Origin: Litchfieldia alkalitelluris | GTDB taxonomy: Bacteria > Bacillota > Bacilli > Bacillales > Bacillaceae_L | DNA length: 64,000 nt | Reading direction: 5' to 3' | Assembly: GCF_002019645.1 (NCBI RefSeq) | Contig: NZ_KV917374.1 | Location: 2,802,696 to 2,866,695, forward strand | Shown: one piece after another, positions 47,202-56,782 of the stretch | How the letters are laid out: each line of letters opens with the position of its first letter | Numbering within the stretch: position 1 is the first letter of the stretch | The notes under the pieces: generated by a model | What the model was told of the DNA's origin: nothing | Databases searched by the model: none | The model's input: the letters and a program-made list of their open reading frames with translations, nothing else | Program-made: the position numbers and the translations under genes

Positions 47202-48368
47202 ATGAATGAAAGTAAACCAAGATACACATTTGACTATAATTTATTATTTATTATTTTTTTATTTATGCTTATTAGTGGTATTGGAATATACTTTGCACAA
47301 CAAATGGGCCAATACAATGAAAACTTTGTCATTAAACAGTTAATCTGGTACATACTCGGTCTGAGTTTTATGGCAATAATCTTTATTTTTGATTTTGAAC
47401 AAATTAGGAAGATTTCACCATATCTTTATGGAATTGGAGTACTCCTTTTAGTTGTGTTAATGTTTTCTCCTGAAAAAATCGCTCCAACAATAAAAGGAGC
47501 TAAATCGTGGTTTGTCATTCCTGGATTTGGATCATTGCAACCTTCTGAATTTATGAAACTTCTACTAATATTAATGCTTGCTAAAGTTATACATTCACAT
47601 AAAAGTCACGCTGAATCCTCAGGAGGCTTATCTAGTGATTTTCTATTAATTGTTAAAATTATATTAACAGCAGCTCCACCCATCGTCTTAGTATTGCTAC
47701 AAGATGCAGGAACAGCGATGGTTCTTTCCTTTATTTCTATCGGTATGCTTTTCGTTTCTGGTGTGAATTGGAAGATCATATTACTTTTCGTATTTATAGG
47801 TGCTGGTACCCTTGGGATGATTATATTTATCTTTTTAACTTCACCTGCACGCTTACTTTTAGTATTAGATACGTATCAATTAAACCGTATCTACTCTTGG
47901 TTAGATCCTTTCAAATATGGTTCTGATATTGGATATCAGTTGAAAAATTCGCTTCTCACCATAGGAACTGGTTCAATTTATGGGACAGGGATAGGAAGTG
48001 AGTTAAAGATTAATATTCCTGAAGCACATTCTGATTTTATATTTACTATCATTGCTGCTAAATTTGGTTTTTTAGGTGCAAGCCTTGTTATTGGAATGTA
48101 CTTTTTATTAATTTACAGAATTGTTGTTATTGCTTTATCTCATAAAGGTGAATATGAAACATTTATTGCAGCGGGAGTAATATCATTGTTTACTTTTCAT
48201 ATTTTTGAAAATATCGGTATGGTTATTGGGCTTGTTCCTATTACTGGGATACCTTTACCTTTGCTTAGCTATGGAGGAAGTTCAATTCTTGCTGCATTGT
48301 TATCGCTAGGTGTGATATTAAATATATCAGCTAAGACAAGGGTATACATGTTTGGAAATGATGAGTAA
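47202..48368 (+). CDS. SEDS family protein (FtsW/RodA/SpoVE type)
   Basis: A ten-helix SEDS glycosyltransferase (388 residues) that polymerises lipid II into glycan strands. Family hallmarks are GAKSWFVIPGFGSLQPSEFMKL, EAHSDFIFTIIAAKFGFLG and the GIPLPLLSYGGSS end. It is closest in style to RodA-type elongation proteins. AGAAGG lies 13 bases before the ATG, which is weak. No cognate PBP is adjacent. Confidence 0.9.
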   Translation: MNESKPRYTFDYNLLFIIFLFMLISGIGIYFAQQMGQYNENFVIKQLIWYILGLSFMAIIFIFDFEQIRKISPYLYGIGVLLLVVLMFSPEKIAPTIKGAKSWFVIPGFGSLQPSEFMKLLLILMLAKVIHSHKSHAESSGGLSSDFLLIVKIILTAAPPIVLVLLQDAGTAMVLSFISIGMLFVSGVNWKIILLFVFIGAGTLGMIIFIFLTSPARLLLVLDTYQLNRIYSWLDPFKYGSDIGYQLKNSLLTIGTGSIYGTGIGSELKINIPEAHSDFIFTIIAAKFGFLGASLVIGMYFLLIYRIVVIALSHKGEYETFIAAGVISLFTFHIFENIGMVIGLVPITGIPLPLLSYGGSSILAALLSLGVILNISAKTRVYMFGNDE

Positions 48369-48441
48369 AATACTCGATAAATTTGACATGTGGTAAATTT
48401 TTTGAGATTTTATATACAGTAGAATGATGAGGAGAGATTAA

Positions 48442-48735
48442 ATGAATATTATACATGCGTATATTAAAATTAAGCCGGAGTATCGCGAGGAGTTCCTCGA
48501 AAAAGTAAGAGACCTAGTAAAGAATTCTCAAGCTGAAGAAGGGAATATTAGTTACAAATTATACGAGGAAACAACTGAACAAAATGCTTTTGTGATGCTT
48601 GAGGAATGGAAGGATAAAGCAGCAATCGAATATCACTTTCAAACACCTCACTTTACTGAATGGGGAAAGATCTCAAAGGATTTCTATTCGGAACCGACTA
48701 AAGTGTTACAATTTGAGGCTACCCCATTAGCCTAA
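48442..48735 (+). CDS. Antibiotic biosynthesis monooxygenase-fold protein
   Basis: A 97-residue ferredoxin-like ABM-domain protein with the pattern EEGNISYKLYEETTEQNAFVMLEEWKDKAAIEYHFQTPHF, typical of YgiN-type quinol monooxygenases. GAGGAGAG precedes the ATG. The substrate is unknown. A terminator follows. Confidence 0.87.
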   Translation: MNIIHAYIKIKPEYREEFLEKVRDLVKNSQAEEGNISYKLYEETTEQNAFVMLEEWKDKAAIEYHFQTPHFTEWGKISKDFYSEPTKVLQFEATPLA

Positions 48736-48785
48736 GTTGTTTACCATGGAATTCTTTTAAAAAATTTTATATGTAAAGGTTATTT

Positions 48786-48823
48786 AAATGTCTTCTTTAA
48801 ATCAAAGGAGACATTTTTTTGTT
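48786..48823 (+). terminator. Terminator after the monooxygenase gene
   Basis: AAATGTCTTCTTT and AAAGGAGACATTT pair with one wobble (48786-48816), followed by seven T. Confidence 0.9.
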
Positions 48824-48907
48824 TTTATAAAAAAAGTGAAAATTGTTTAAATGTCTTTACGTCTATATATAAAGAGTGTTTTTTGCAGGCTGTATGGGGG
48901 GGAGAAA

Positions 48908-49761
48908 ATGAAATTAGTGATTCAAATGATTAAACTCTTGTGTATATATTGTTTGGTTATTGTTGCAATGATGTTGGTTGTTATGTTCCCAAGAGAAACA
49001 AATCAAGTAGAGATTAATAAATTTAGTGTGAATTATCATTTCTCCATGAGAGAATATTTTCAAAATCTCAAAACTATATTACTGAAAGAGCGACCTCTTT
49101 TGATTTTGGAGTGGTCTATGAGACAAAAACACCAGCAATGGAAGAAGCTTTAAAACTTTTTGGGAAGAGCTACTCTCTGCTAGGGCTTTCATTCATTCTT
49201 TTTTCGTTATTTACTCTGTTGTTAAGTTTAGCAGTCTTCTTACTAATTATTTTAATTCAATGGTTTATTATCTATAATCTCAGGTCAGTTGACGTCTTTG
49301 GACATGAACAATGGTACAATTTTTTACTACCTTCAATTTTAATTTCAATTCATCCTACCATGTATTTTGCCAATGTAACTAGAGAAGCTTTAGAACAAGA
49401 AGCTGGGGAGTACTATACTCAAGTAGCCTTTTCAAAAGGCTTTACGAGGGACTATATTTTGTTTAGACATATGATGAAAAATTCAGCTAGTATTCTTTCT
49501 AGCCATATACCTTCAGTGATGCTTTATATCATGTTTAATCTTCTTATCATTGAGTGGCTTATGGATTACAAAGGAGCTGCCTATCGTTTGTTTAAGGCAA
49601 TAGGTCATGAAAATCAAGTATATTTACAAGGCTCATTCGGAACGGTAGAGGCTCCGTTAATTTTAGGAATTGTGATTTGTTTTATGATTCCATTATTCCT
49701 TGCTCAATTACTAAGTTTAATAGTTAAAAAGAAAACAACTGGCCATTTAGGGAGGGATTGA
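48908..49761 (+). pseudogene. Dipeptide-type ABC transporter permease (DppB-like), frameshifted
   Basis: The ATG at 48908 has GGGGGGAG before it and opens with a membrane helix (LLCIYCLVIVAMMLVVMF) and VNYHFSMREYFQNLK. That frame stops at 49151. The next frame, open from 49027, carries on with FGVVYETKTPAMEEALKLFGKS. It then has five helices and an EAGEYYTQVAFSKGFTRDYILFRHMMKN loop that corresponds to the EAA motif. The join lies near 49060-49095, and a one-base loss would explain it. A restart at GTG 49111 is possible but would lose the first helix. Confidence 0.78.
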
Positions 49762-49762
49762 T

Positions 49763-50659
49763 ATGAACACAAATTACTTATTATGGATAGGTTTGGGCAT
49801 GTTTTTACTTTTGATATTGGCTATTTTCTTGGAACCAATCCTCACTTCAGAGGAAAACTTACAACCTAATAGGATGAGATTTCAAGATGATGGCTCAGTA
49901 GAAAAGGCTCCTTTTGCACCTAATAAGGAATATATTTTCGGTTCTGATACCGAGGGAAGAGGAATTTTTGATATGTTAGTAATTGGTACAAAGGATACCT
50001 TATTAATCATTTTCTTGATCACTCTTATTCGGTACTTGATTGCGATTCCCTTAGCATTTGTAGCATCTAAAAAAAGGGGGATTTCACATTGGCTTGTTGT
50101 AAGCTTAAATACATTTTTTACAAGTATTCCTACTCTTGTTGCAGCCATAATTTTGGTTAATTTACCTTTTCTGATTTTCTCTGATAACCGATATGTGTGG
50201 TGTGTCTTTATTTTAGCTTTTATTGAAATTGGTCGAGTAGCATATATTTTTCAACAACAAGCATATGATCTGTCGAATAAAGAATTTATACGAGTAGCGA
50301 AGATACAAGGCAATAATCATTTTGGTATTATTATTCGCCATTACATACCTTACTTCTTTCCAGGAATTATAACCAGTTTTTTTGTGGATCTTGGGAAAGT
50401 GACAGTATTAATTGGTCAACTGGGATTATTTAATATTTTTGTGACTCAACAAATGGTTGAAGTAGGTAGAGGTTTGTTTGAACTGGAGAATGGAAGTTAT
50501 AATTGGGCAACATTACTTGCTTCTACAAGGTGGTCTTTATATAATGCACCTTGGATTCCACTCTTTCCAGCCTTGGCATTGTTTTATGTAATGCTCAGTT
50601 TTAGTATGATTGGTGAGGGGTTAAAAAGGCATTTTATGAAAAGTGCAAAGTATCTATAA
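49763..50659 (+). CDS. Dipeptide-type ABC transporter permease (DppC-like)
   Basis: A 298-residue permease with six helices. FGSDTEGRGIFDMLVIGTKDTL is the DppC/OppC opening and EFIRVAKIQGNNHFGIIIRHYIPYFFP the EAA loop that contacts the ATPase. It starts two bases after the DppB-like gene with GGGAGGG upstream. No ATPase or binding protein is nearby. With its partner frameshifted, the transporter is probably inactive. Confidence 0.83.
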   Translation: MNTNYLLWIGLGMFLLLILAIFLEPILTSEENLQPNRMRFQDDGSVEKAPFAPNKEYIFGSDTEGRGIFDMLVIGTKDTLLIIFLITLIRYLIAIPLAFVASKKRGISHWLVVSLNTFFTSIPTLVAAIILVNLPFLIFSDNRYVWCVFILAFIEIGRVAYIFQQQAYDLSNKEFIRVAKIQGNNHFGIIIRHYIPYFFPGIITSFFVDLGKVTVLIGQLGLFNIFVTQQMVEVGRGLFELENGSYNWATLLASTRWSLYNAPWIPLFPALALFYVMLSFSMIGEGLKRHFMKSAKYL

Positions 50660-50678
50660 AGATAGGTTAGTTGGTTTC

Positions 50679-50822
50679 ATGGGGGAGTGTGTATGGACAA
50701 TAGAGAAATCGTCGAGTGAGGCAAAAGTAAAAACGACCTATTACAGAGCATTTCGAAAATTGAAGGAACTGTTGATAGAGAACGAAGAGGTGATTGCAAA
50801 TGTAATCCAACTACGACTATAA
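50679..50822 (+). pseudogene. Remnant of an ECF sigma factor, region 4 only
   Basis: A 48-codon frame encodes SSSEAKVKTTYYRAFRKLKE followed by LLIENEEVIANV. This looks like the recognition helix of sigma region 4.2 (SEAKVKT...RAxxKLxxLL) and the usual C-terminal tail. Region 2 is absent, and the DppC-like gene ends 19 bases before it. The end overlaps the ATG of the next, anti-sigma-like gene, the usual sigma/anti-sigma layout. No strong ribosome site is present. Confidence 0.5.
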
Positions 50823-51399
50823 AAATTCCTTACCAAAACCACCTTTATATAAGATCAATCAATCAAAGCAAATAAGGATACAAAAGAATATAAGAGAGTT
50901 TGAAAAGGAGTGGGGAACTCATCGGAAGAAGATAAAAAGGGCTAAAATATCTGTGAAATTAATAGTATTTGCAACACTTTTTGTTCTTGTTTTTTCTTCA
51001 ATATATACGGGATCAATTGAAAGACTAGGGGAGCACCTTAGACAGTTAATTCATTCTAATAATGAAGATATCACATCAGATTTTTTGATTAAAGATGGAG
51101 AAAACCTTATGTTTGAAGGAGTTAAAATTGTAAACTTTGCAGAAGGTATTGCTAATTCTACCCATTATGTTGTCTATGCAGGTAGAACTGAGGGTGAAGA
51201 TTTATATGGAATTGTAAAAATTTTTATCACTGAACCGAATGGAGAGGTGGTTGATGTAGATTATGTGTTTGACCAAAGAGAAGCAGTAAGAATTCTTGGC
51301 ATAACAGGTAATAGAATTAAACTAAGCTCTGGGGCAAATGCACGGTCTAGGTATTACGATCTTTTAGAGAGAAGAATGGTTAGTGAGTTTTACCACTAA
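50800..51399 (+). pseudogene. Anti-sigma-like membrane protein with stop at codon 2
   Basis: GAGGTGATTGCAA places a perfect ribosome site before ATG 50800, but the second codon is TAA. The frame then runs open for nearly 200 codons: SNYDYKNSLPKPPLYKINQS, a basic linker, one membrane helix (KLIVFATLFVLVFSSIYTG), then an extracytoplasmic domain ending at 51399. The only downstream start is GTG 50953, directly before the membrane helix, with a poor site. The overlap with a sigma remnant suggests an anti-sigma factor. Confidence 0.5.
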
Positions 51400-51438
51400 C
51401 CAACAAATATTTTACTGTTTTTTCCAGTTAAGTTAGAG

Positions 51439-51466
51439 AGGTAAGCCGTTAAGCTTACCCCTTTTT
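51439..51466 (+). terminator. Terminator at 51.4 kb
   Basis: GGTAAGC and GCTTACC (51439-51458) form a stem followed by CCTTTTT. The next 250 bases up to 51712 hold no gene that I can see. Confidence 0.88.
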
Positions 51467-51712
51467 AAACAGGTGATGAGATTCCTTTACATCAATCTAG
51501 CTTAACACATAAGATGGTTTACTTAATAACCAGCTCAATCTATAAACGATTTTACGTACTAAATATCTCAGTGAATTTAACGTAAAACTAATAGACGAAA
51601 TTAAGCTTAAAAGATTATTCATAAAGGATTCTCCCTCCATAAGCCTGTTTTAGGTGAATAAACACCAATAATAGTATGTCCTTTAATTAAAAGAGTATGT
51701 TTGTATTTCCAT

Positions 51713-51868
51713 TTATTTTTTATTTCGCTGACGACCACTTTTCTTTTGACTTTGATGCTCAGAATTTCCTATTTGTGTATTAGGGTCCATTTCAAGGCTA
51801 TTTGTTTCATCTTGTTTTTCTACTTGTGATCTTGTTTGATTGATGTTTTGTCTTCCTTGTTTTGACAT
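51713..51868 (-). CDS. Small hydrophilic protein, 51 residues
   Basis: The frame MSKQGRQNINQTRSQVEKQD... ending SGRQRNKK has AGGAGG seven bases before its ATG. It is rich in Gln, Asn, Lys and Ser with no hydrophobic core, like many small spore proteins of bacilli. I recognise no family. Confidence 0.55.
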   Translation of the reverse strand: MSKQGRQNINQTRSQVEKQDETNSLEMDPNTQIGNSEHQSQKKSGRQRNKK

Positions 51869-52075
51869 AATAAAACCTCCTTATGTAGTCTTAATTTTTA
51901 ATATTCACCTTAGAAAAATAATATATGTATTCCTATGAGGGAATTAAAAAAGCTATGTTTTTCCAACTTTCTTTATCATCCTTTTTAAAAAATGTTAAAC
52001 ACAAATGTTTAACATATCGTAAATAAATGAAAAATATTATATTATTTATAAATACAAACTTATGGGGGATAAGAC

Positions 52076-52570
52076 ATGGATGAGTTACTAATACGTGAAG
52101 GGACAAAAGATGATTTATCTTCTATCCTATATATTTATAACCAGGGAATTGAGGATCGAATTGCTACATTAGAAGTTGGCCAAAAAGACCTATCTTATAT
52201 GTTGGAGTGGTATGAAAAACACAAGGGAAGACATCGTTTTATTGTGGCACAATATGAAGATGAAATCATTGGTTGGGCTTCTTTAAATCAGTATAATAGT
52301 CGTTGTGTTTATGATGGTGTTGCAGATTTATCGATATATATTCTGAGGGAAGCACGTGGAAAAGGGGTTGGAGGAAAGTTACTTTCGAAGATTGAAAACT
52401 TAGCCAAAGAGAATAAATTTCATAAAATAATTTTATTTACATTTCCTTTTAATTTAGTGGGACAGTCGTTATATAAAAAGAATGGTTATAGAGAAGTAGG
52501 GGTTTTTCTAAACCAAGGCGTACTAGATGGAAAGCTTGTAGATGTAATGGCCATGGAAAAAATATTATGA
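52076..52570 (+). CDS. GNAT family N-acetyltransferase
   Basis: A 164-residue acetyltransferase. IYNQGIEDRIATLE near the start is the pattern of phosphinothricin/YwnH-type enzymes. The acetyl-CoA loop is REARGKGVGGKLLSKIE. The C-terminal NGYREVGVFLNQGVLDGKLVDVMAMEK fits the same group. Substrates of this group include amino-acid-like toxins; the actual one is unknown. GGGGGAT lies before the ATG. Confidence 0.87.
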   Translation: MDELLIREGTKDDLSSILYIYNQGIEDRIATLEVGQKDLSYMLEWYEKHKGRHRFIVAQYEDEIIGWASLNQYNSRCVYDGVADLSIYILREARGKGVGGKLLSKIENLAKENKFHKIILFTFPFNLVGQSLYKKNGYREVGVFLNQGVLDGKLVDVMAMEKIL

Positions 52571-52649
52571 TAAGGCTTTCTTAAGTGGTTGTTTTATTTC
52601 AACAATAACTGGAATTATTTTTGAATACTCAATGGGGAGAGGTGAAACC

Positions 52650-52690
52650 ACAATAGAAAACCTCCTTTTTCGCAAAAGAAAAAAGAGGTT
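52650..52690 (-). terminator. Terminator after glutaminase (minus strand)
   Basis: AACCTC...TTTTTC and GAAAAA..GAGGTT pair (52659-52690) on the minus strand, followed by a short T-rich stretch. Confidence 0.65.
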
Positions 52691-52696
52691 AAAGGA

Positions 52697-53626
52697 TTAA
52701 AACATACTTAGGTTATAATTTTTAGACAAAAGCTCTAACAACCTTATTCCTGCAATACTATTTCCCTTTTCATCTAGGGCTGGGCCGAAGATGCCTATTC
52801 CGAACTTTCCAGGTACTGACCCCATAATCCCCCCAGATACTCCACTTTTGGCAGGAATGCCTACTTTAATTGCAAACTCACCGGACGAATTATACATCCC
52901 ACATGTTACCATAAAGGTCTTGCAAATCCTCGCTATATCTATAGGAATAATTTGTTTGCCGTTTAAAGGGTCTCTACCATCCATAGCAAATATCATGCCA
53001 ATCCGCGCTAAATCTAAACAATTCATTTCGATTGCACATTGTTTTGTATACAATTTTAGTAATTGCTCTACATCTTCATTTATAATCTGATGCTGCTTTA
53101 AAAAGTAGCAAAGAGCACGATTTAAATCTGCTGTTTCAAACTCAGAGTAAGCAACTTCCGTTGAATAGCTAACAGATGGATCGTTTGATAGCTCTTGAAT
53201 AAATGTTAAAAGTCGACTAAAGCGCTCCTCCACCGAATTCCCTTTTAGCATGTGTGTAACAACAAGGGCTCCTGCATTGATCATCGGATTTAAAGGTTTA
53301 GCGGGTGCCATTGTTTCAAGCTTTGCAATTGAATTGAAAGGATCGCCTGTTGGCTCCATACCCACACGTTCAAACACGAAATCAGGGCCTCGATCAATCA
53401 AAACAAGCGCTAAACTTATTACTTTTGAAATACTTTGTAGAGTGAATTGTTTTTCAATATCACCAGCAGAGATACAATTTCCATCCGGATAGTGGATTGC
53501 TATAGAAAAGTCATCTCTTTTGGCTCTACCAAGTGCAGGTATATAATCTGCTACTTTTCCATTTTTAATAACTGATTTTGCTTCAGTTACAAACTGTATT
53601 AAATCATTACTGGATCGGCATTGCAT
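52697..53626 (-). CDS. glsA: Glutaminase A
   Basis: A serine-dependent beta-lactamase-like glutaminase (309 residues) that hydrolyses glutamine to glutamate and ammonia. The catalytic SxxK pair is Ser65-Ile-Ser-Lys68 ([11 protein letters not shown]). [10 protein letters not shown] and [20 protein letters not shown] complete the family signature. GGGG lies before the ATG. Its start overlaps the sortase gene by 20 bases, so it is read with it. Confidence 0.94.
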   Translation of the reverse strand: MQCRSSNDLIQFVTEAKSVIKNGKVADYIPALGRAKRDDFSIAIHYPDGNCISAGDIEKQFTLQSISKVISLALVLIDRGPDFVFERVGMEPTGDPFNSIAKLETMAPAKPLNPMINAGALVVTHMLKGNSVEERFSRLLTFIQELSNDPSVSYSTEVAYSEFETADLNRALCYFLKQHQIINEDVEQLLKLYTKQCAIEMNCLDLARIGMIFAMDGRDPLNGKQIIPIDIARICKTFMVTCGMYNSSGEFAIKVGIPAKSGVSGGIMGSVPGKFGIGIFGPALDEKGNSIAGIRLLELLSKNYNLSMF

Positions 53627-54254
53627 AATTATCCCCGTTTCTTATACTTTGAAAAGCACTTGCATTTTTTTTCCGTTCTTTACCTGAGATTAGTTCACTT
53701 ACAATGATATACCTTTGAGGGGCATCTCCTAAGAAGTAAAATGGATAACATGTTGTCAGTGTAAGTGTACTCCTTGGTTTTGGTTTGATAACTGTATGAT
53801 CATCGGCATCAACAATTCTAATTTTTTTAATTTTATATATAAATTCTCCTGCTATAGTACTTACAACGAAATGGTCATGTAACTCAAGGTCCTTGAGACC
53901 TCTAAAAACAGTATCTCGATGTCCAGATAAAACAGAGTTATTCTTTTCGCCAGGAAGAACACTTCGTGAAAAGTGCCCAATCCCTTTTTTTAGTGTTTCA
54001 TGATCCGTACCTTGAAAAATAGGGAATGTTTTTTCCAATCGTGGTATAAATAAATCACCTATTTTTTCTCCATTAGTCGGTATGTCAGCATAGAGATGTT
54101 GATTTATAACCTCTTCGCTTGGACTGTCTTCTACTAGTTGAGTCTGTTTAGGTGGTGTTTTCGTATAAGAGAAATAACCTAAACAAAATGCATACGCATT
54201 CCAGCTAATGAGAATGATGCCCGATATAATTAGAAGCAAACCAACTTTTTTCAT
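53607..54254 (-). CDS. Class D sortase
   Basis: A membrane-anchored transpeptidase (215 residues) with an N-terminal signal anchor ([19 protein letters not shown]). The catalytic triad is His112 (SGHRDT), Cys169 (LTTCYPF) and Arg181 (APQRYIIV). The adjacent gene encodes a protein with an LPNPA sorting signal, the expected class D substrate. Its ATG lies one base after the substrate gene's stop and has only a weak ribosome site, so it is likely coupled. Confidence 0.9.
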   Translation of the reverse strand: MKKVGLLLIISGIILISWNAYAFCLGYFSYTKTPPKQTQLVEDSPSEEVINQHLYADIPTNGEKIGDLFIPRLEKTFPIFQGTDHETLKKGIGHFSRSVLPGEKNNSVLSGHRDTVFRGLKDLELHDHFVVSTIAGEFIYKIKKIRIVDADDHTVIKPKPRSTLTLTTCYPFYFLGDAPQRYIIVSELISGKERKKNASAFQSIRNGDNYAMPIQ

Positions 54255-54255
54255 G

Positions 54256-55215
54256 TTAAATGCTAACTTTCTTTCTAGGAATGATAAAACCAGTTAGTAA
54301 AACAATCATTCCTAAAACGATATTTAATAGAAATGGTGATGCAGGATTAGGCAGTTGTTCATGTTTAATATTGGTTAACTCACCGGCTAATTCACCTACT
54401 TCAGATAATTGTTCTGCACCTTCGAAGATAAAGTCAGATGTTAACATATCTTCAGAAAGTTGCATATCTAAAATAAGTTCTCCTGTTTGATCATATAGCT
54501 CTAAAAAGACACTTTCACCATTTAATGTTTCCATTGCTAAAAGTTCTGCAAAGTTTACTTCTCTTCTAGTGTCGGTTTCATCTATTAAATAATATTTAGG
54601 ATTTAAATTAAGAAGAGTCATCATCTCCGACCATATTCCAGATAGTTCTTGGATTTGCTCTGAGGTTAGCTCTTCTTCAGGATTCATAGCTAAATATGGC
54701 TCAAGCCTAGATGAAACGGATGCCATTTGTTCCTCTAATACTGTTTCATCAAGCACCATTAAGTGATTAAAGAAACGATCCACTTCTTCTTCTTCAGTTA
54801 AACCCATTGTTGCAAGGATATCCTCAGCTTCCTTCATATACTCATCATGATTTAAGTAAAAGTCTATTGATACATCTAATTCTTCTATAAACCAATAATC
54901 ATCTACAGTTTCACCAAAACCAGCCAACAGTTCATCAAGTTCAGCCCGGCTCATGTCATAATCTAGTAATAGTTGGGCTAAATTCTCATCAGTAATAGGT
55001 GTTCCTAGAAAATCTTCAAGTTCTTCAATAGTCGAAAAGTCATTAAGGGTTAACTCATAGTACTCAAGATAACTCTCTAATTCTTCCACAGTCCAACCCA
55101 TCTCATTTACTAATTAATTAACTTGATTTTGAGGTGGAGCTGCAGAAGTAGGAACTACAGTTAAGCTCGATGTTAAAATAAGTACGGCACTCAATAATGC
55201 AAAAACTTTTTTCAC
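54256..55215 (-). pseudogene. Processed acidic surface protein (sortase substrate), in-frame stop
   Basis: GTG 55215 has GGAGGT six bases upstream and encodes a clear signal peptide, KKVFALLSAVLILTSSLTVV, ending PTSA. A TAA at codon 34 (55116-55114) then interrupts the frame, which continues LVNEMGWTVEELESYLEYYE for 283 more codons. The long acidic helical region ends with LPNPA, a membrane helix and RKK, a sortase D sorting signal. A restart at ATG 55101 would lack the signal peptide. The family is the acidic LPXTA-type proteins paired with class D sortases. Confidence 0.8.
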
Positions 55216-55363
55216 TTTAATACCTCCAAATGCAAAAATTAACTTCGTTGGTATTTTGTCATAAGTAAGGAAAATAATTCATCAAAATAAAAAGAGGGTA
55301 TTGGAAATATGTGGCTTTAAAATCGGTGTCCAAATCGAAGCCTTACAATATGTCCTAGCAAAC

Positions 55364-55391
55364 AAAAAAAACTCCGAAGGGGAGTTTTTTG
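55364..55391. terminator. Bidirectional terminator at 55.4 kb
   Basis: ACTCC/GGAGT with A and T runs on both sides (55364-55391) follows the minus-strand transferase gene and can act in both directions. Confidence 0.85.
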
Positions 55392-55411
55392 TTTAAATTT
55401 ATATAGTATTG

Positions 55412-56536
55412 TTAACTGGCTTTTTTATATTTACGGAGAAAGAGGGGCGAAACTGTTTCCTTAAACTTTCGCCTTTTACCGGGCCCTTTATGAATAATTA
55501 TAGTTAGCATTAAACAAGTCATAAGTAACCGACCATGATCACAAACAATATATCTTGATTCCCACTCTGGGAGAAATTTGTTTTTATATTCATAAAGCCC
55601 TTTAAAATTGTAAAAGTGCTTAACATGATTAAAAAGATAAGCTCCTACTTTTTCGAACCAACCCTTCTTATCTTTATCATCTAAATTTGCAAGAGGTGAC
55701 ATCCCTAAACTACACCAGTCGTAGTTTTGCTCCTTACACCAATTAATTGTCGAAAGAAATAAGAAATCCATTGTTCCATGAGGACTGTCCTGTTTAAATC
55801 TCATTAAATCAATTGTAATTGTCCGGTTGTCGTCTTGGTGATTATAAGCTAGTGTTGCAAAGGCAATAATATCTCCATTTGGATCAATGACTATGGCTAA
55901 TGGGAAACGACTGATATACTTTTCGCAAAAATAACTAACTGAAAACCCTTTTTCACTTCGATTTCCTAGCCATGAATCAGAAATTTCTTTAAGCTCTGAA
56001 ATAGATGCTTCATTATTGTTTACTACTTTGAATTGATAACCACTTCGTTCAAATTTGTTTCTTCGCGTCCTCAGTTTCGCCCATCTCTTCCCATTAAGTG
56101 TGAAATTGGATAAACAAACCCTGCCTTCTGCACCAATTTTAGTAATACTAAAACCAAAAGCTTGATAGATAGAGAGGAAGTGATTTGAAACTTGGTAAAA
56201 TACTATGTTCAATCTCGATTTTTTACAATAGTTAAGAAGCTCTTCAATAGACTCATAAAGCAATGCTTGATTCCCCACTGGATCTCCTAAAACGATTAAA
56301 GTGTTTCCCAATTTTTTATAAGTAAATAAAACTTGTTTTCTCTGGGCCCAATAAAAGCATTTATCATTTAATAAATAGAGATGTGAACAATGGTTTCCTC
56401 CATATTTTGAGATAAATGAAGCTATGTCATCAACTTTTGTTACATCTTTATAATCAAAGTTATTGGATTTATTTTTTCTTATAAATAAAGTGATTACAAT
56501 AATTAATACTAGAGTCAAACTTAAAAAAAGAAGCAT
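55412..56536 (-). CDS. MprF-like phosphatidylglycerol aminoacyl transferase domain protein
   Basis: The protein (374 residues) has one N-terminal membrane helix followed by the DUF2156 tandem-GNAT domain found at the C-terminus of MprF. Visible segments are LGDPVGNQALLYESIEELLNYC, RRNKFERSGYQF and MDFLFLSTINWCKEQNYDWCSLGMSPLAN. The flippase part of MprF is absent. It may transfer an amino acid from tRNA to a lipid. The second of two nearby ATGs, at 56536, is correctly spaced from GGAGGG. Confidence 0.85.
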   Translation of the reverse strand: MLLFLSLTLVLIIVITLFIRKNKSNNFDYKDVTKVDDIASFISKYGGNHCSHLYLLNDKCFYWAQRKQVLFTYKKLGNTLIVLGDPVGNQALLYESIEELLNYCKKSRLNIVFYQVSNHFLSIYQAFGFSITKIGAEGRVCLSNFTLNGKRWAKLRTRRNKFERSGYQFKVVNNNEASISELKEISDSWLGNRSEKGFSVSYFCEKYISRFPLAIVIDPNGDIIAFATLAYNHQDDNRTITIDLMRFKQDSPHGTMDFLFLSTINWCKEQNYDWCSLGMSPLANLDDKDKKGWFEKVGAYLFNHVKHFYNFKGLYEYKNKFLPEWESRYIVCDHGRLLMTCLMLTIIIHKGPGKRRKFKETVSPLFLRKYKKAS

Positions 56537-56677
56537 AAAACCCTCCATATTAGGTTTTGAAAATTCAGTAGTCTAAGTAACAACTCTACTATTATAACTA
56601 AGAATTGATATAAGTCTATAGATAATTCAAAAGACTAGTCTATCCAATATCAACAATACTCAATAGTTGTAATAAAC

Positions 56678-56699
56678 AAAAAGTAAACGTATACTTTTT
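56678..56699 (+). promoter_or_regulatory. Palindromic operator, LacI/cre-like
   Basis: AAAAAGTA-AACGTA-TACTTTTT is a perfect palindrome with a six-base centre. The core GTAAACGTATAC resembles a catabolite-responsive or LacI-family operator. It lies 84 bases before the epimerase gene. Confidence 0.45.
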
Positions 56700-56782
56700 A
56701 GTGAAAGGTATGAAATATCTAAATTTGATTTTTAAAATATATTGGTTAAGGATTCTTAACTAAAAAACTGGGGGATTAAAAA

